64,000 bases of DNA from an uncultured Aquimarina sp. (GTDB taxonomy: Bacteria > Bacteroidota > Bacteroidia > Flavobacteriales > Flavobacteriaceae), in the NCBI RefSeq assembly GCF_947492965.1, contig NZ_CANLOZ010000004.1, forward strand, positions 124,001 through 188,000, in the 5' to 3' direction. Position numbers and translations under genes: made by a program. Below are positions 45,311-54,683 of the stretch, one piece after another. The notes under the pieces were generated by a model that worked only from the letters and a program-made list of their open reading frames with translations, did no database searches and was not told the DNA's origin. Within the stretch, counting starts at the first letter, position 1; every line of letters begins with the position of its first letter.

Positions 45311-45341
45311 AAAAACCACATCATTTATAGATGTGGTTTTT
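45311..45341. terminator. Rho-independent terminator after E2
   Basis: AAAAACCACATC / GATGTGGTTTTT stem with loop ATTTATA, flanked by A and T runs. Confidence 0.9.
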
Positions 45342-45367
45342 TATTGTTAATAATTCATAATCTCTTT

Positions 45368-45375
45368 TATATTTG
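45368..45375 (+). promoter_or_regulatory. Bacteroidota -7 box (TATATTTG)
   Basis: TAnnTTTG match 27 bases before the ATG at 45403. Confidence 0.55.
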
Positions 45376-45402
45376 CCATAAATTATCAAAAAACGATAAA
45401 TA

Positions 45403-46506
45403 ATGAAACGTACTATTTTATTTACATTTATTCTCATAGTAAACATATTAAAAGCCCAAACGGTATATACAGATGTGTACGATGGTGATTTTCCAATATC
45501 GATAGTGTTGGTAGGTAATATGTTATATGTGGGAGAATTTAATACAGGAGAGGTTTCGAGAATAGATCTAACCGATAGCGATCCTGTTCCAGAAACAGTA
45601 GCTACTGGTTGGACAGTAGCACAAGGTCCGTGGAAAATGATATATGATGAACAGAATAATGATATTTATGCTGGTAGTTTTTCCGAAGTCAGAAAAATAG
45701 ATCTTGATGCATCAATACCAATGGTATCGGAAGCGTTTTCTGCTACTGGTATTTCGGATGGCTTAACATTAAGTAATAATATACTATACAAAGCCACCAA
45801 TGGATCTCTTCATACTATCGACTTAAACGTGGGACCAACTAGTTATACTTCTATTTACACAGATGAAACCAGTAATATGGGAGATCTAACGTTTTATAAT
45901 AACGAGTTATATTATGCTAGTGATACAGATGGTTCTGGAGTGAGAAATGCTATATACAAAATAGATTTATCCGCCTCTAATTTGAGTCAGGAATTAGTAG
46001 TGGATACTGGTTTTTCTGGCGGGACAATTCAGAAGATGCATGTGGTTGATGATTTTATGTATGCTTCTGTAGAAGCTGCAGGAGGTCATTTGCTTATAAG
46101 ATTGAATTTAAAAGATGCAGTGCTTCCTATTTCTAATTTTACTACAGTTTTATCAGGTTATCCAGCCGCTATGTTAGGGATCGTTAATTTAGATGATACA
46201 TTTTATGGGACTTTAGGAAATCAAAGAATTGTTACTTTTCAGGATCAAACTCTAAGTATAACTGATTTTTCAGTTCAAAACTCTGTGCAGATATATCCAA
46301 ATCCAGTAAAAGATAATTTGTATGTAGATAACTTGTATTCCAAAAATCAAAAGATTGAAATATATGATGTGCAAGGAAAAAGAATATTGAATACGTCTTA
46401 TTTAGTTTCGGAAGGTGTTAATGTAAGTTCTATTCCAAAAGGGCTGTATTTTGCGAAAATAAAATCTAATGCAAAAGAAGAAACAGTAAAATTTATTAAA
46501 AATTAA
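45403..46506 (+). CDS. Secreted beta-propeller-like protein with T9SS sorting domain
   Basis: 367 residues. Signal peptide about 1-19 (ending LKAQ). Residues about 20-285 hold repeated short blades (LYVGEFNTGEVSRIDL, DIYAGSFSEVRKIDL, ELYYASDTDGSG, AIYKIDLSAS), an SMP-30/NHL-like propeller pattern. C-terminal T9SS type A domain about 295-367 (QIYPNPVKDNLYVDN ... SIPKGLYFAKI). No enzyme site visible. Probably a surface or secreted binding protein. Stands alone. Confidence 0.8.
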   Translation: MKRTILFTFILIVNILKAQTVYTDVYDGDFPISIVLVGNMLYVGEFNTGEVSRIDLTDSDPVPETVATGWTVAQGPWKMIYDEQNNDIYAGSFSEVRKIDLDASIPMVSEAFSATGISDGLTLSNNILYKATNGSLHTIDLNVGPTSYTSIYTDETSNMGDLTFYNNELYYASDTDGSGVRNAIYKIDLSASNLSQELVVDTGFSGGTIQKMHVVDDFMYASVEAAGGHLLIRLNLKDAVLPISNFTTVLSGYPAAMLGIVNLDDTFYGTLGNQRIVTFQDQTLSITDFSVQNSVQIYPNPVKDNLYVDNLYSKNQKIEIYDVQGKRILNTSYLVSEGVNVSSIPKGLYFAKIKSNAKEETVKFIKN

Positions 46507-46673
46507 CCTTATTGTAATTGTAGAAATTATTTTGGTTTAATTAAAGAGTTGACTAATCCTGAAAAGCCATGCTGAAAGAAGTGTGGTTTTTTTTTATTTC
46601 ACTGAAAACGGTGTGGTACTACAATTGGATTTTGTTCAAATTTGTTTTCCTAATAGTAGAGATAATAATCGTT

Positions 46674-47465
46674 ATGAGAAACGGCATTCTGAGGAAAGTA
46701 AATCAATTCATGTTTTTGGTATTAACACTTATGCTCAGTGCTAATATGCTTTTGGGGCAAGAGACGTTGCTTATAGAAGGTAAAGATATCTGGGTTCGTG
46801 AGAAGCCTAAAACAGGCAAAGTTGTCATGAAACTAAATGAAGGAGATGTTTGTATGGTTCTACAAAAATCAGATGCACAAGTAATCAGAGGTAGGAGAGA
46901 TTTTTGGTATTATATAGATTTTAACGGTAAAAAAGGATGGGTTTTCGGTTCGCAAACCTCGATAAAACAAAAAGCTTCTTTACACAATTTTCAGCCTTTT
47001 TTAAAATACTTTTTAGAGATCTCTTTTTTTAACAAGGATATAAATATTCTTATTAGAGATAAATCACCTAAAGTGACTCAGTTTGTAAAAAAAGAAATAG
47101 GTGTACATCGACTTTTTAATCCAGGTTCAACCTGCGTATTGGATAGCTTTGAATCTTATATACCTGTATTTCTTCCGATAGATCCTCTTACATTATTTAA
47201 AAATCAATCGCCTAAAGATGGTTTTTGTGATGATAGTAAAGATGCAGATGGAGTGTATTACAGTAAAATAGATGAATTCCCTTACTTTTACGATATGGAA
47301 AAAGATACTACTGGACAAATTGATATTCCTGAAAAATATCATGAAAGTGAAAAAATTAAGGTAGATATTTTAAAATACAAAAACATTATCAAAACTATGT
47401 ATTTTATGACTGCAGATGATAAATGGAGTCTTGTTTTAATTGATGATTGCGATTGTTCGGCTTAG
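46674..47465 (+). CDS. Secreted bacterial SH3-domain protein
   Basis: 263 residues from the ATG that gives a signal peptide (about 1-30, ending NMLLGQ). Residues about 33-100 form a bacterial SH3-like domain (DIWVREKPKTGKVVMKLNEGD, WYYIDFNGKKGWVFG). The remaining 160 residues are not recognised and end CDCSA. An upstream start would add a hydrophobic stretch ahead of the signal peptide and is less likely. Possibly binds cell-wall or glycan. Confidence 0.7.
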   Translation: MRNGILRKVNQFMFLVLTLMLSANMLLGQETLLIEGKDIWVREKPKTGKVVMKLNEGDVCMVLQKSDAQVIRGRRDFWYYIDFNGKKGWVFGSQTSIKQKASLHNFQPFLKYFLEISFFNKDINILIRDKSPKVTQFVKKEIGVHRLFNPGSTCVLDSFESYIPVFLPIDPLTLFKNQSPKDGFCDDSKDADGVYYSKIDEFPYFYDMEKDTTGQIDIPEKYHESEKIKVDILKYKNIIKTMYFMTADDKWSLVLIDDCDCSA

Positions 47466-47615
47466 GGTTGTTTTTCTATATCATATGCAGATAAGATAAT
47501 TATTTTCCAGAATAGATAGGTGTTGTTATGTTATTTAATGAGTAATGTGTAACAAAAATGCTATAAAATGCACTAATTATTTAGAAAGTAGTTTTTAACG
47601 CTAAATTTTTATAGT

Positions 47616-48101
47616 ATGGATATTAATGAAGCAGTGAGGTTTTTTAAGAATCTTATAACTGAAACAGAAGATACATCTGAAGTGAAAATATATAAGAAGT
47701 TTGTAAATGTATTGTTGCAATTAGCATCTAGAGATCTTTCTGATGAACAATTAAATGGCATATACAATGCCCTAGAAGATATAGTTGTTGAAGTTAAAAG
47801 AGAAGAAAGAAAACAATATTTTAAAAAGAAACTTTCTGAGTTTATCAAATATGTTAAAGAACAACTCTCATTGATTTCCAGTGAACATTATATGACGATT
47901 TGTATGAGTATAGGAATGTCATTGGGAATGAGTTTGGGGATGGTTTTTGGACTCGTTTTTGGATCTGATAAATCAAACGGTTTGATTTTTGGGATGAGCT
48001 TTGGTATGCCACTAGGAATGTCTATTGGTTTAGCAATAGGTGCTGCTATGGATCAAAAAGCAAAAAAAGAGGGCAAAGTGCTGAGTGTTAAGTGTGATTA
48101 A
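47616..48101 (+). CDS. Hypothetical protein with Gly/Met-rich membrane hairpin
   Basis: 161 residues. The first 90 are helical and charged (VKREERKQYFKKKLSEFIKYV in part), with no signal peptide. Residues about 95-150 hold two hydrophobic stretches built from GMS-x-GM-type repeats (MSIGMSLGMSLGMVFGLVFG, then FGMSFGMPLGMSIGLAIGAA) split by DKSNG. Small residues every fourth position are a glycine-zipper pattern, suited to tight helix packing or oligomer formation in a membrane. No family recognised. The 3' end overlaps the phosphoesterase gene. Confidence 0.7.
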   Translation: MDINEAVRFFKNLITETEDTSEVKIYKKFVNVLLQLASRDLSDEQLNGIYNALEDIVVEVKREERKQYFKKKLSEFIKYVKEQLSLISSEHYMTICMSIGMSLGMSLGMVFGLVFGSDKSNGLIFGMSFGMPLGMSIGLAIGAAMDQKAKKEGKVLSVKCD

Positions 48102-48816
48102 AAAGTTTGCCTATATAACTGATGTGCACTTAGGTGAGCAGTTTCCTAAAACTGTGGCTGTAGATGCCAGAAAAAACTGGGAAAAAGTCCTTAAGGATAT
48201 ATCCAAAAGAGGCATTACACAAATTGTCATAGGTGGAGATATAGGAGAAAGGGATTCTTTGTCTTGGTTTTTTAAATCCTTAGAGCCATATGATTGGTTC
48301 ATTTCATTAGGAAATCATGATAGCTTTTCTACGATATTCCCTTATTGGAAAGAACAACAAGTTGTTGGGATTGACACTCCTTTTTATAGTATAGAAACAG
48401 ATTTCTTTAAATGCATATTCTTAGATTCGAGTAAAGAAATAGTAGATGACGATCAGCTAGATTGGTTTCGAAAAGAATCAATTACCTCAAAAAAGATCTT
48501 ATTATTTGTTCATCATCCTATTCTATCTGTTCCTACATTTACGGATAAAAAATTTTTTCTCGAAGGAAGAGAAAACATTCTATCGGTATTGCATCAAATT
48601 CCTAATGAAGTTTTTATCTTTTCAGGTCACTATCATATGGAAGATGATCGTTTCGACAAAAATGTTCGTCAATATATCACACCATCAGTATCTTATCAGG
48701 TAGAAAAAGATCCTGATAGTGTAAAAATTCATAATAATTCATTTGGGTATAGAATCATTGAATTGCAAAAGGATCAATTATTTACTGAATTAGTTTTATT
48801 TAAGATAAATATGTAA
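48094..48816 (+). CDS. Calcineurin-like metallophosphoesterase (GTG start)
   Basis: 240 residues from GTG at 48094 (GTG at 48085 is the alternative; no ATG precedes the first motif). Metallophosphatase motifs in order: TDVHLGE (DxH), GGDIGERD (GDxxxR-like), LGNHDS (GNHD), FVHHPIL and SGHYHM (GHxH). Two metal ions would be bound. Closest in layout to 3',5'-cyclic nucleotide phosphodiesterase-type (Icc-like) proteins; substrate not determined. It overlaps the previous gene by 8 bases and converges on the next with a 21-base overlap. Confidence 0.85.
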   Translation: MIKKFAYITDVHLGEQFPKTVAVDARKNWEKVLKDISKRGITQIVIGGDIGERDSLSWFFKSLEPYDWFISLGNHDSFSTIFPYWKEQQVVGIDTPFYSIETDFFKCIFLDSSKEIVDDDQLDWFRKESITSKKILLFVHHPILSVPTFTDKKFFLEGRENILSVLHQIPNEVFIFSGHYHMEDDRFDKNVRQYITPSVSYQVEKDPDSVKIHNNSFGYRIIELQKDQLFTELVLFKINM

Positions 48817-49926
48817 AGGTCGGAAATCTTCATCAATCACTATATCTGAGAGTATGTTTCCATTAAAATCGAATAAAAAGACACCTACTTTATTGATAAG
48901 ATTATTACCGTTAATTTGGGTGAAATTTGTAGAAACTAATAAGGTGTTGTTTTCAAAATTAACAATACTGTTTATTAATGAAATATTATCAATATCATCA
49001 TCGTTCATGGCATAATTAAATAAAGCAGGTAAAATATCAATAGTGTTGGTTACATTTGTTTCAATATTATAAACAGATGGTAAAAAAGGTATAGCACTAG
49101 GTTGCGGAAAGGGTTGTAGGTAAAACAAGTTGTTATTCTGAAATAAACCATTACTTATTCCCGTGAAAAATGAACTAGATGTATATTCTGCTGATAATTC
49201 CATAGAATTTAATTTATAAACTTTTAGTTCTGAAGAAGTAGAAGAAGAACTGAAAGATCCTAACATTAGATTTCCTGAAGTATCGGTAGTTATAAATTTA
49301 ACTCCAGCATCAAACTCAAGTGTTTTTACAATTGAATTATCAATGGTATTGAGTACTGTGACGTAATACAATGTTTGTAGATTTTCTCTTACTAAATATG
49401 CTACCACTAAGCGATTCTGAGAATATAATAACCCGTTTACTAGATCTGCTTTTCCAATAGGAATATCTACTTCTGAAGCATCAAAAATATTTTTTGATCG
49501 TATATACATATCATTTGATCCTACCATTTTTTGATATGCCGAGAATATATGGGAACTGGAATATGTATGTGAAAAAGCCAACTCTCCATTGGAGTTATTA
49601 AAGATAAGATCTACCGTAGTTATTTCATTAGTTCTTATATTTTTGAATGATGTAGATTGAGGAGCAACAAAACATAGCACATCTTCTTTAAAATCTACAG
49701 AATTATAATTAGCTGGGATTTGCTGTTCTCCTAAGTTGATAAGTTCGCCAGATTGAGATTCTCTATTATAATCATATTGGAAGGCATTGTCATTATCTTT
49801 TTTTCCAATAACAATGAAACTAGGTATTGCTTGTTCATTATTATTATTATCGTCATCAGAACTACAAGAAGATATATTAAATAGGGTTAAGCTAATTAAG
49901 AGGCCGAGTAAAATGTTGCGAATCAT
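48796..49926 (-). CDS. Hypothetical lipoprotein, probably beta-propeller-like
   Basis: 376 residues from the ATG giving a lipoprotein signal peptide (MIRNILLGLLISLTLFNISSC, lipobox about ISSC, then SSDDDNNNN). The acidic/Asn-rich stretch after the Cys looks like a surface lipoprotein tether. The mature part has many repeating strands with DxxG and SxSELKVYKL type blades but no family I recognise. A longer N-terminal extension was rejected as lacking any signal. Confidence 0.72.
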   Translation of the reverse strand: MIRNILLGLLISLTLFNISSCSSDDDNNNNEQAIPSFIVIGKKDNDNAFQYDYNRESQSGELINLGEQQIPANYNSVDFKEDVLCFVAPQSTSFKNIRTNEITTVDLIFNNSNGELAFSHTYSSSHIFSAYQKMVGSNDMYIRSKNIFDASEVDIPIGKADLVNGLLYSQNRLVVAYLVRENLQTLYYVTVLNTIDNSIVKTLEFDAGVKFITTDTSGNLMLGSFSSSSTSSELKVYKLNSMELSAEYTSSSFFTGISNGLFQNNNLFYLQPFPQPSAIPFLPSVYNIETNVTNTIDILPALFNYAMNDDDIDNISLINSIVNFENNTLLVSTNFTQINGNNLINKVGVFLFDFNGNILSDIVIDEDFRPLHIYLK

Positions 49927-50093
49927 GTGGTAAATGTTGCTTTTTGGCAAATATATTATTCTGGAGCTTGCTACCATATTTTTTAACTATAAAACATTTT
50001 CAAAAGAAACTTAAATCCTTTTTTATAAAGTTATTCTTAGTCTGTGGGTAAGTCTCATAAAAATAAATAGCTAATAATGGTCTTTGGCAAGAT

Positions 50094-50453
50094 TTAATTC
50101 GATTTTTGCTTTTTTCGCTTCGCAGAAATGTTTTCTAATTCTTCATTCACAATAAGATCATAGGTATATGATGATTCTTGATCTGTAAAAGGAATTAGAA
50201 TAAGCATTTGTACTTTACTATTTGCAGGAACATTTTTAATTATAGGTCTTTGCGCACTTCTTCTATAACCAATTGGGTCAATTTTTAAAAATACACTTTT
50301 GTCAGAATCTGTGTTATTCTGTACATATATAATTGTACGTTTTTTTTGCACATCTTCTACTAAATATACAGGCTTTTCTTGTTCTAAAATAGTAGTAAAG
50401 AATAAGGTATTCAGGAAAATAAATATGCTAATATATGTTTTAAGAGAGATCAT
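50094..50453 (-). CDS. Hypothetical secreted small protein
   Basis: 119 residues. N-terminal hydrophobic segment about 6-24 (signal peptide or anchor), a beta-rich body (KRTIIYVQNNTDSDKSVFLKI, VPANSKVQMLILIPF) resembling a small Ig-like fold, and a basic tail ISAKRKKQKSN. No family recognised. Isolated between lipoprotein and metal-transport genes. Confidence 0.65.
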   Translation of the reverse strand: MISLKTYISIFIFLNTLFFTTILEQEKPVYLVEDVQKKRTIIYVQNNTDSDKSVFLKIDPIGYRRSAQRPIIKNVPANSKVQMLILIPFTDQESSYTYDLIVNEELENISAKRKKQKSN

Positions 50454-50527
50454 TATAAATCTTTTGCCTAAAAGTAATAAGATTTATTAGGTAATTTGTT
50501 AAATGTCTTATGTTTAACGGGGAATGA

Positions 50528-51691
50528 TTATCCTCGGAATAAGAAAAATCGATCTTTCATTTTTTCGATCTCCGAATTCTTATTTGTGATAATATAATCA
50601 ATAGCTTCTTTCGTAAAATGTTGGCCTTTTTCTGTTAAAGAAACAATGTCATTTTTAATCGTAATCATATTGTTTTTTAGCGCTAAATCTAAAACTGATT
50701 TTGATCGTACTTTTTGCCAGTTAATATGATCATTAAGATGTTTCACATGTCTTTCGTTTTCATCGTCAACATGGTTGCCTAGATGTAACAGAAAGGTTAG
50801 TAAAGAGACCTCAATTCGTTGTTGTCGCTGCCGATATAGAACAGAGAAATATCCTCGATTTGGAGCGAATAGGTAAACGATTAGGAATATGATACCGAGT
50901 ATAGTAGTCATAGAACCAGATATAGAAGCATCTAAGCCATGTGCTAACCAATACCCAGAAATTGCTGCGGTTATACCAAAAATACAGGCTAGCAATATCA
51001 TTTTTTTTAAGTCATTTGTAAGTAGGTATGCCGTTGCGGCAGGAGCAATCATAAAAGCGATTACTAAAATAGCTCCGACAGCATCAAAAGCTCCAACTGT
51101 AGTTATGGATGCTACAGTCATTAATCCATAATGCATAACCACTGGAGATAATCCCAAAGCAGCGGCTAGTCCAGCATCAAATGTGCTCACTTTTAATTCT
51201 TTGAAAAAAGCAAAAAGTAAGAGGATAGTGCTGAAAAGGATGGTGCCAATAATCCAAAGAGATTTAGGACCCATATCCATTCCCTGAATAATTAGTCTAT
51301 CAAAAGGGGCAAAGGCAAGTTCACCCAAAAGAACAGCATCTATATCTAAATGCACGTCGTTTGCATTTTGTGCTATCATGATCACTCCGATACTAAACAA
51401 CGCCGGAAAAACTAAGCCAATGGCTGTGTCTTCTTTAACTAAACCTGTCTTTTGAATAAATTCCACTAAAACTACTGTGAGAACGCCACTTAATGCAGCC
51501 AAAAATATTAGTAAAGGAGAAGATAAATCGTGAGTGATAAAAAAACCGATAACAATACCAGGTAATATAGAATGGCTTATTGCATCTGTAATCAATGCCA
51601 TTTTACGTAAAACTAAAAATGTGCCAGGAATTGCACAGGCAATAGCAACCAAACAAGCAATTAACTGTATTTCGATCTGGGCGCTACTCAT
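50528..51691 (-). CDS. Metal ABC transporter permease with C-terminal winged-helix tail (second)
   Basis: 387 residues. About eight to nine membrane helices of the ABC-3 (ZnuB/MntB) family, residues about 5-280 (LRKMALITDAISHSILPGI is the family's typical start). An extra tail about 290-375 reads as a winged helix (VSLLTFLLHLGNHV...SVLDLALKNNMITIKNDIVSLTEKG), similar in pattern to the DtxR-type regulator encoded nearby. Last gene of the four-gene importer operon; overlaps the previous permease by 8 bases. Confidence 0.88.
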   Translation of the reverse strand: MSSAQIEIQLIACLVAIACAIPGTFLVLRKMALITDAISHSILPGIVIGFFITHDLSSPLLIFLAALSGVLTVVLVEFIQKTGLVKEDTAIGLVFPALFSIGVIMIAQNANDVHLDIDAVLLGELAFAPFDRLIIQGMDMGPKSLWIIGTILFSTILLLFAFFKELKVSTFDAGLAAALGLSPVVMHYGLMTVASITTVGAFDAVGAILVIAFMIAPAATAYLLTNDLKKMILLACIFGITAAISGYWLAHGLDASISGSMTTILGIIFLIVYLFAPNRGYFSVLYRQRQQRIEVSLLTFLLHLGNHVDDENERHVKHLNDHINWQKVRSKSVLDLALKNNMITIKNDIVSLTEKGQHFTKEAIDYIITNKNSEIEKMKDRFFLFRG

Positions 51692-52814
51692 CGTTCATTG
51701 GTGTTATTTGGTTATAAAGATTAGCAGCAGTTTCATACCCAGAGGTTGTTAGAGACCACATATTTCCTTCAATTTTTACAAGGTTTTTGTTCTCAAGTTT
51801 TTGTAATGATCTTTTAGTAAATCCCTGAAAGTTATTCAATATTTTAATCGCATGAGGATGTGATATGTCTTCATGGTCTTTTGCAATATTATACATGAAA
51901 GATAAGGTTTTGTGTAATTCCAGATCATTTCTGTTCTTCCTAAATCGAATTTCTCTAAATAAAAGACCCCTTCCAGGAGAAAATATAAAAGAAACTAATA
52001 CAAATACTGCAGCCACAAGCACTATTACAGGTCCTGTGGATAAGTTATTATGACTAGCGCTTATTGCTGTCCCGATTATACCTGATGAGGCTCCAAAAAT
52101 GGCGGCAAGAATTACCATAATCGAGAGGCTATTGGTCCATTGTCTGGCGGCGGCGGCTGGAGCTAGAATCATTGCACTCATGAGTACTACACCTACGGTT
52201 TGTAATCCTAAAACAATTGCAACTACGATAAAGGTGGTAATTAAAATATCCAGAAATTTAATGTCAAAACCTAATGTTTTGGTATAATCTGGATCAAAAA
52301 GAGATAATTTAAGTTCTTTCCAGAAAAGCAATAGTACAACAAGACAAATTCCTGTAATTAAAGACATTATCCATACATCACTTGCTAACAATGTAGCAGC
52401 TTGACCAAAAAGATAGTTTTCTAATCCTGCTTGATTCGCATTTGGTAACTTTTGTATAAAAGTAAGTAACAACATTCCAAAACCGAAAAAGAGAGAAAGA
52501 ATTAATCCCAAGGCAGTGTCGGATTTTAGATGTGTTTTTTTGATAATACCTCGAATCCAAAAACTACCAATTAATCCACTGATTAAGGCGCCTATCAAAA
52601 ATGCATTACTATTTTTAGTTCCTACAATTAAGAATGCTAAAGCTATACCTGGTAAAGCAGCATGTGAAATGGCATCTCCTAATAAGCTTTGTTTTCGCAA
52701 CACAGCAAAACTTCCAAGCATTCCGCAAATTGCTCCTAAAACTGCAGTGCCTAAAGTAATCGTTCTTAAGGTGTAGTCTGTAAAAACAAGTTCTATATAT
52801 TCTAAAATATCCAT
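51684..52814 (-). CDS. Metal ABC transporter permease with C-terminal winged-helix tail (first)
   Basis: 376 residues. ABC-3 family permease, about eight helices (LRKQSLLGDAISHAALPGIALAFL in part), then a cytoplasmic tail about 290-370 with a winged-helix pattern (KTLSFMYNIAKDHEDISH...LENKNLVKIEGNMWSLTTSG). With its neighbour it would form the heterodimeric membrane channel for Mn2+ (or Fe/Zn). Starts 33 bases after the ATPase gene. Confidence 0.88.
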   Translation of the reverse strand: MDILEYIELVFTDYTLRTITLGTAVLGAICGMLGSFAVLRKQSLLGDAISHAALPGIALAFLIVGTKNSNAFLIGALISGLIGSFWIRGIIKKTHLKSDTALGLILSLFFGFGMLLLTFIQKLPNANQAGLENYLFGQAATLLASDVWIMSLITGICLVVLLLFWKELKLSLFDPDYTKTLGFDIKFLDILITTFIVVAIVLGLQTVGVVLMSAMILAPAAAARQWTNSLSIMVILAAIFGASSGIIGTAISASHNNLSTGPVIVLVAAVFVLVSFIFSPGRGLLFREIRFRKNRNDLELHKTLSFMYNIAKDHEDISHPHAIKILNNFQGFTKRSLQKLENKNLVKIEGNMWSLTTSGYETAANLYNQITPMNDE

Positions 52815-52847
52815 TTTATGTATGCATTTCTTAATACAAATTAGGTG

Positions 52848-53585
52848 TTACTGCTGTACGCTAACCTTGTAATTAATTCCGTAGGTTTTAGTGAGGTTAT
52901 CGTCATTAAAAATATCTTTGACAGGTCCAGTAGCTATTTTCTTTACATTTAAGAAGGTCACCCAGTCAAAATATTCTGGAACGGTTTGTAAATCGTGATG
53001 AACTACAATTACTGTTTTTCCTGCTTTTCTTAGTTCTTTAAGGATGTTTATAATTGCTTTTTCTGTTGTGGCGTCAACCCCTTGAAAAGGTTCATCCATA
53101 AAATAAATAGAGGCATTCTGAACAAGTGCTCTGGCTAAAAATATGCGTTGTTGTTGTCCTCCAGAAAGTTGGCTAATTTGTCTGCTTTTAAAAGCTAGCA
53201 TTCCTACTTTTTCCAGTGCTTCTAGAGCTGCTTTTTTTTGTTTCTGCCCAGGTCTTTTTATCCATCCTAAACTTCCATAGGTACCCATCATTACTACATC
53301 TAAAGCTGTTGTGGGAAAATCCCAATCAACACTTCCTTTTTGCGGGACATATGCAACTAAGGATCGTTGTTTTTGATAGGGTTTGTCGTATATTTTTACA
53401 CTTCCTGCAATAGGTTTTATAATATCTAAAACAGATTTTATTAATGTGGATTTTCCTGCACCGTTGGGGCCTACAATAGCCATAAGAACTCCTTCAGGTA
53501 TTGCCAAGTCAATATCCCATAAAACAGGTTTATAATTATAGGCTACTGTTAGGTCATCTATTTGTACGGCAATTTTTTCTTCCAT
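52848..53585 (-). CDS. Metal ABC transporter ATPase
   Basis: 245 residues. Walker [10 protein letters not shown] (about 39-47), Q-loop [13 protein letters not shown], signature LSGGQQQR, Walker B IYFMDEPF and H-loop VVHHD are all present. Close to MntB/SitB/ZnuC. The [10 protein letters not shown] stretch is the usual form in Mn/Zn importers. Overlaps the binding-protein stop by a base, so translational coupling is likely. Confidence 0.93.
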   Translation of the reverse strand: MEEKIAVQIDDLTVAYNYKPVLWDIDLAIPEGVLMAIVGPNGAGKSTLIKSVLDIIKPIAGSVKIYDKPYQKQRSLVAYVPQKGSVDWDFPTTALDVVMMGTYGSLGWIKRPGQKQKKAALEALEKVGMLAFKSRQISQLSGGQQQRIFLARALVQNASIYFMDEPFQGVDATTEKAIINILKELRKAGKTVIVVHHDLQTVPEYFDWVTFLNVKKIATGPVKDIFNDDNLTKTYGINYKVSVQQ

Positions 53586-54502
53586 TATTTCAAGGCATTT
53601 ACAATGGTATTTACATTGTGTTCAAACATTCCTATATAGGTTCCTTCTTTCGTGCCGGCTGTTCCTAAGGCATCGGAGTATAAGGTTCCGCCAATAGATA
53701 CTTCATGATCTTTGGATGTTACCGCTGCTTGTAATGCTTCAATAGTTCTCTTAGGAACAGAGCTTTCAACAAAAATAGCTTTCACTTTATTCTCAATGAT
53801 AAAATTTGCTAATCTTTGGACATCCTGAACTCCTGCTTCTGTAGCTGTAGATAAGCCTTGTAATCCTACTACATTAAATTTATACTCCTTTCCGAAATAA
53901 CTAAAAGCATCATGCGCTGTAACCAGTATCCTTTTTTCTTCTGGTAAAGAATCAACGGTGTTTTTGATATTCTTAGCTAATTGATCTAGTTGTTTTAAAT
54001 AAGCCTTTCCGTTAGTCTCAAAAGTTTCAGAGTTTTTTGGATCTAATTCTTTCAATTTTTGAATAGCAAAAGAAGTAACTTGTTTCCAGTGATCTATACT
54101 AAACCAAATATGCGGATCATAGTTGGACGCAAAATAATCAGACCCTATCAAAGTGTTTTTATCTAAAACTTCTCCTAAGGCAATAGTTTTGGTGTTTTGA
54201 TTTCCCATTTTTTCAAATACCTCTACTAGTTTTCCTTCAAGATGTAAACCATTGTAAAATATAGCATCAGCATTAACTAATTTATTTACATCACCTTCGC
54301 TCGCTTTATACAAGTGTGGATCTACTCCAGATCCCATAAGTCCTTCTACAGAGATTACATCTTTTCCAATATTTTTTACTAGATCCGTAATCATGGTTGT
54401 TGTAGTCACTACTTGTAGTTTTGAATTGTTTTTTTTATTCTCTTTTTTACAAGAAAAAGCAGTGAATATTAGGATAAGAAGAACTGCAATATGTTTTGTC
54501 AT
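53585..54502 (-). CDS. Metal ABC transporter substrate-binding lipoprotein (Mn type)
   Basis: 305 residues, cluster A-I binding protein (ZnuA/PsaA family). Lipoprotein signal peptide with lipobox TAFSC at about 14-18. Expected metal ligands: His in DPHLYK, in DPHIWF, in TAHDAFSYF, and a late acidic ligand near YSDALG. It lacks the His-rich loop of zinc-specific ZnuA, so Mn2+ (or Fe2+) is favoured; the adjacent DtxR/MntR regulator supports this. First gene of the operon; promoter and operator lie upstream. Confidence 0.9.
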   Translation of the reverse strand: MTKHIAVLLILIFTAFSCKKENKKNNSKLQVVTTTTMITDLVKNIGKDVISVEGLMGSGVDPHLYKASEGDVNKLVNADAIFYNGLHLEGKLVEVFEKMGNQNTKTIALGEVLDKNTLIGSDYFASNYDPHIWFSIDHWKQVTSFAIQKLKELDPKNSETFETNGKAYLKQLDQLAKNIKNTVDSLPEEKRILVTAHDAFSYFGKEYKFNVVGLQGLSTATEAGVQDVQRLANFIIENKVKAIFVESSVPKRTIEALQAAVTSKDHEVSIGGTLYSDALGTAGTKEGTYIGMFEHNVNTIVNALK

Positions 54503-54630
54503 TTTTCTAATTTTGAGTTGTTATCAATGCAAGACATTTGATAGCTAATAAATACTAAGTTTAAAAAGAAAAAACTTTCCTATCAAGAAAAGGAATGGGC
54601 TAGTAGCTCCTTTAATTGTATTAGGTTTAG

Positions 54631-54638
54631 TATTTTTG
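54631..54638 (+). promoter_or_regulatory. Bacteroidota -7 box (TATTTTTG) for mntR
   Basis: TAnnTTTG match 34 bases before the mntR start codon; transcription would begin just upstream of the operator palindrome. Confidence 0.5.
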
Positions 54639-54652
54639 TTTAATTATATACG

Positions 54653-54683
54653 CAAAACTAAAAAAGTTAGTCATGACTAACAA
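54653..54683 (-). promoter_or_regulatory. Promoter of the Mn importer operon with operator in the spacer
   Basis: Minus strand: TTG (54681-54683), 20 bases, TAGTTTTG (54653-54660). The spacer is occupied by the 16-bp palindrome listed next. This gives a leader of about 140 bases for the operon. Confidence 0.7.
54666..54681. promoter_or_regulatory. MntR/DtxR operator candidate (perfect 16-bp palindrome)
   Basis: GTTAGTCATGACTAAC is a perfect palindrome. It overlaps the mntR start codon and fills the spacer of the divergent importer promoter. TTAG...CTAA arms recall DtxR-family operators. A near-copy lies in the TonB receptor promoter. Confidence 0.75.

Noticed and set aside
54503..54645. Manganese riboswitch (yybP-ykoY) in the about 140-base leader of the Mn importer
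   Set aside because: No matching paired core or GC-rich loops can be seen; only one weak short hairpin (TTCCT/AGGAA).
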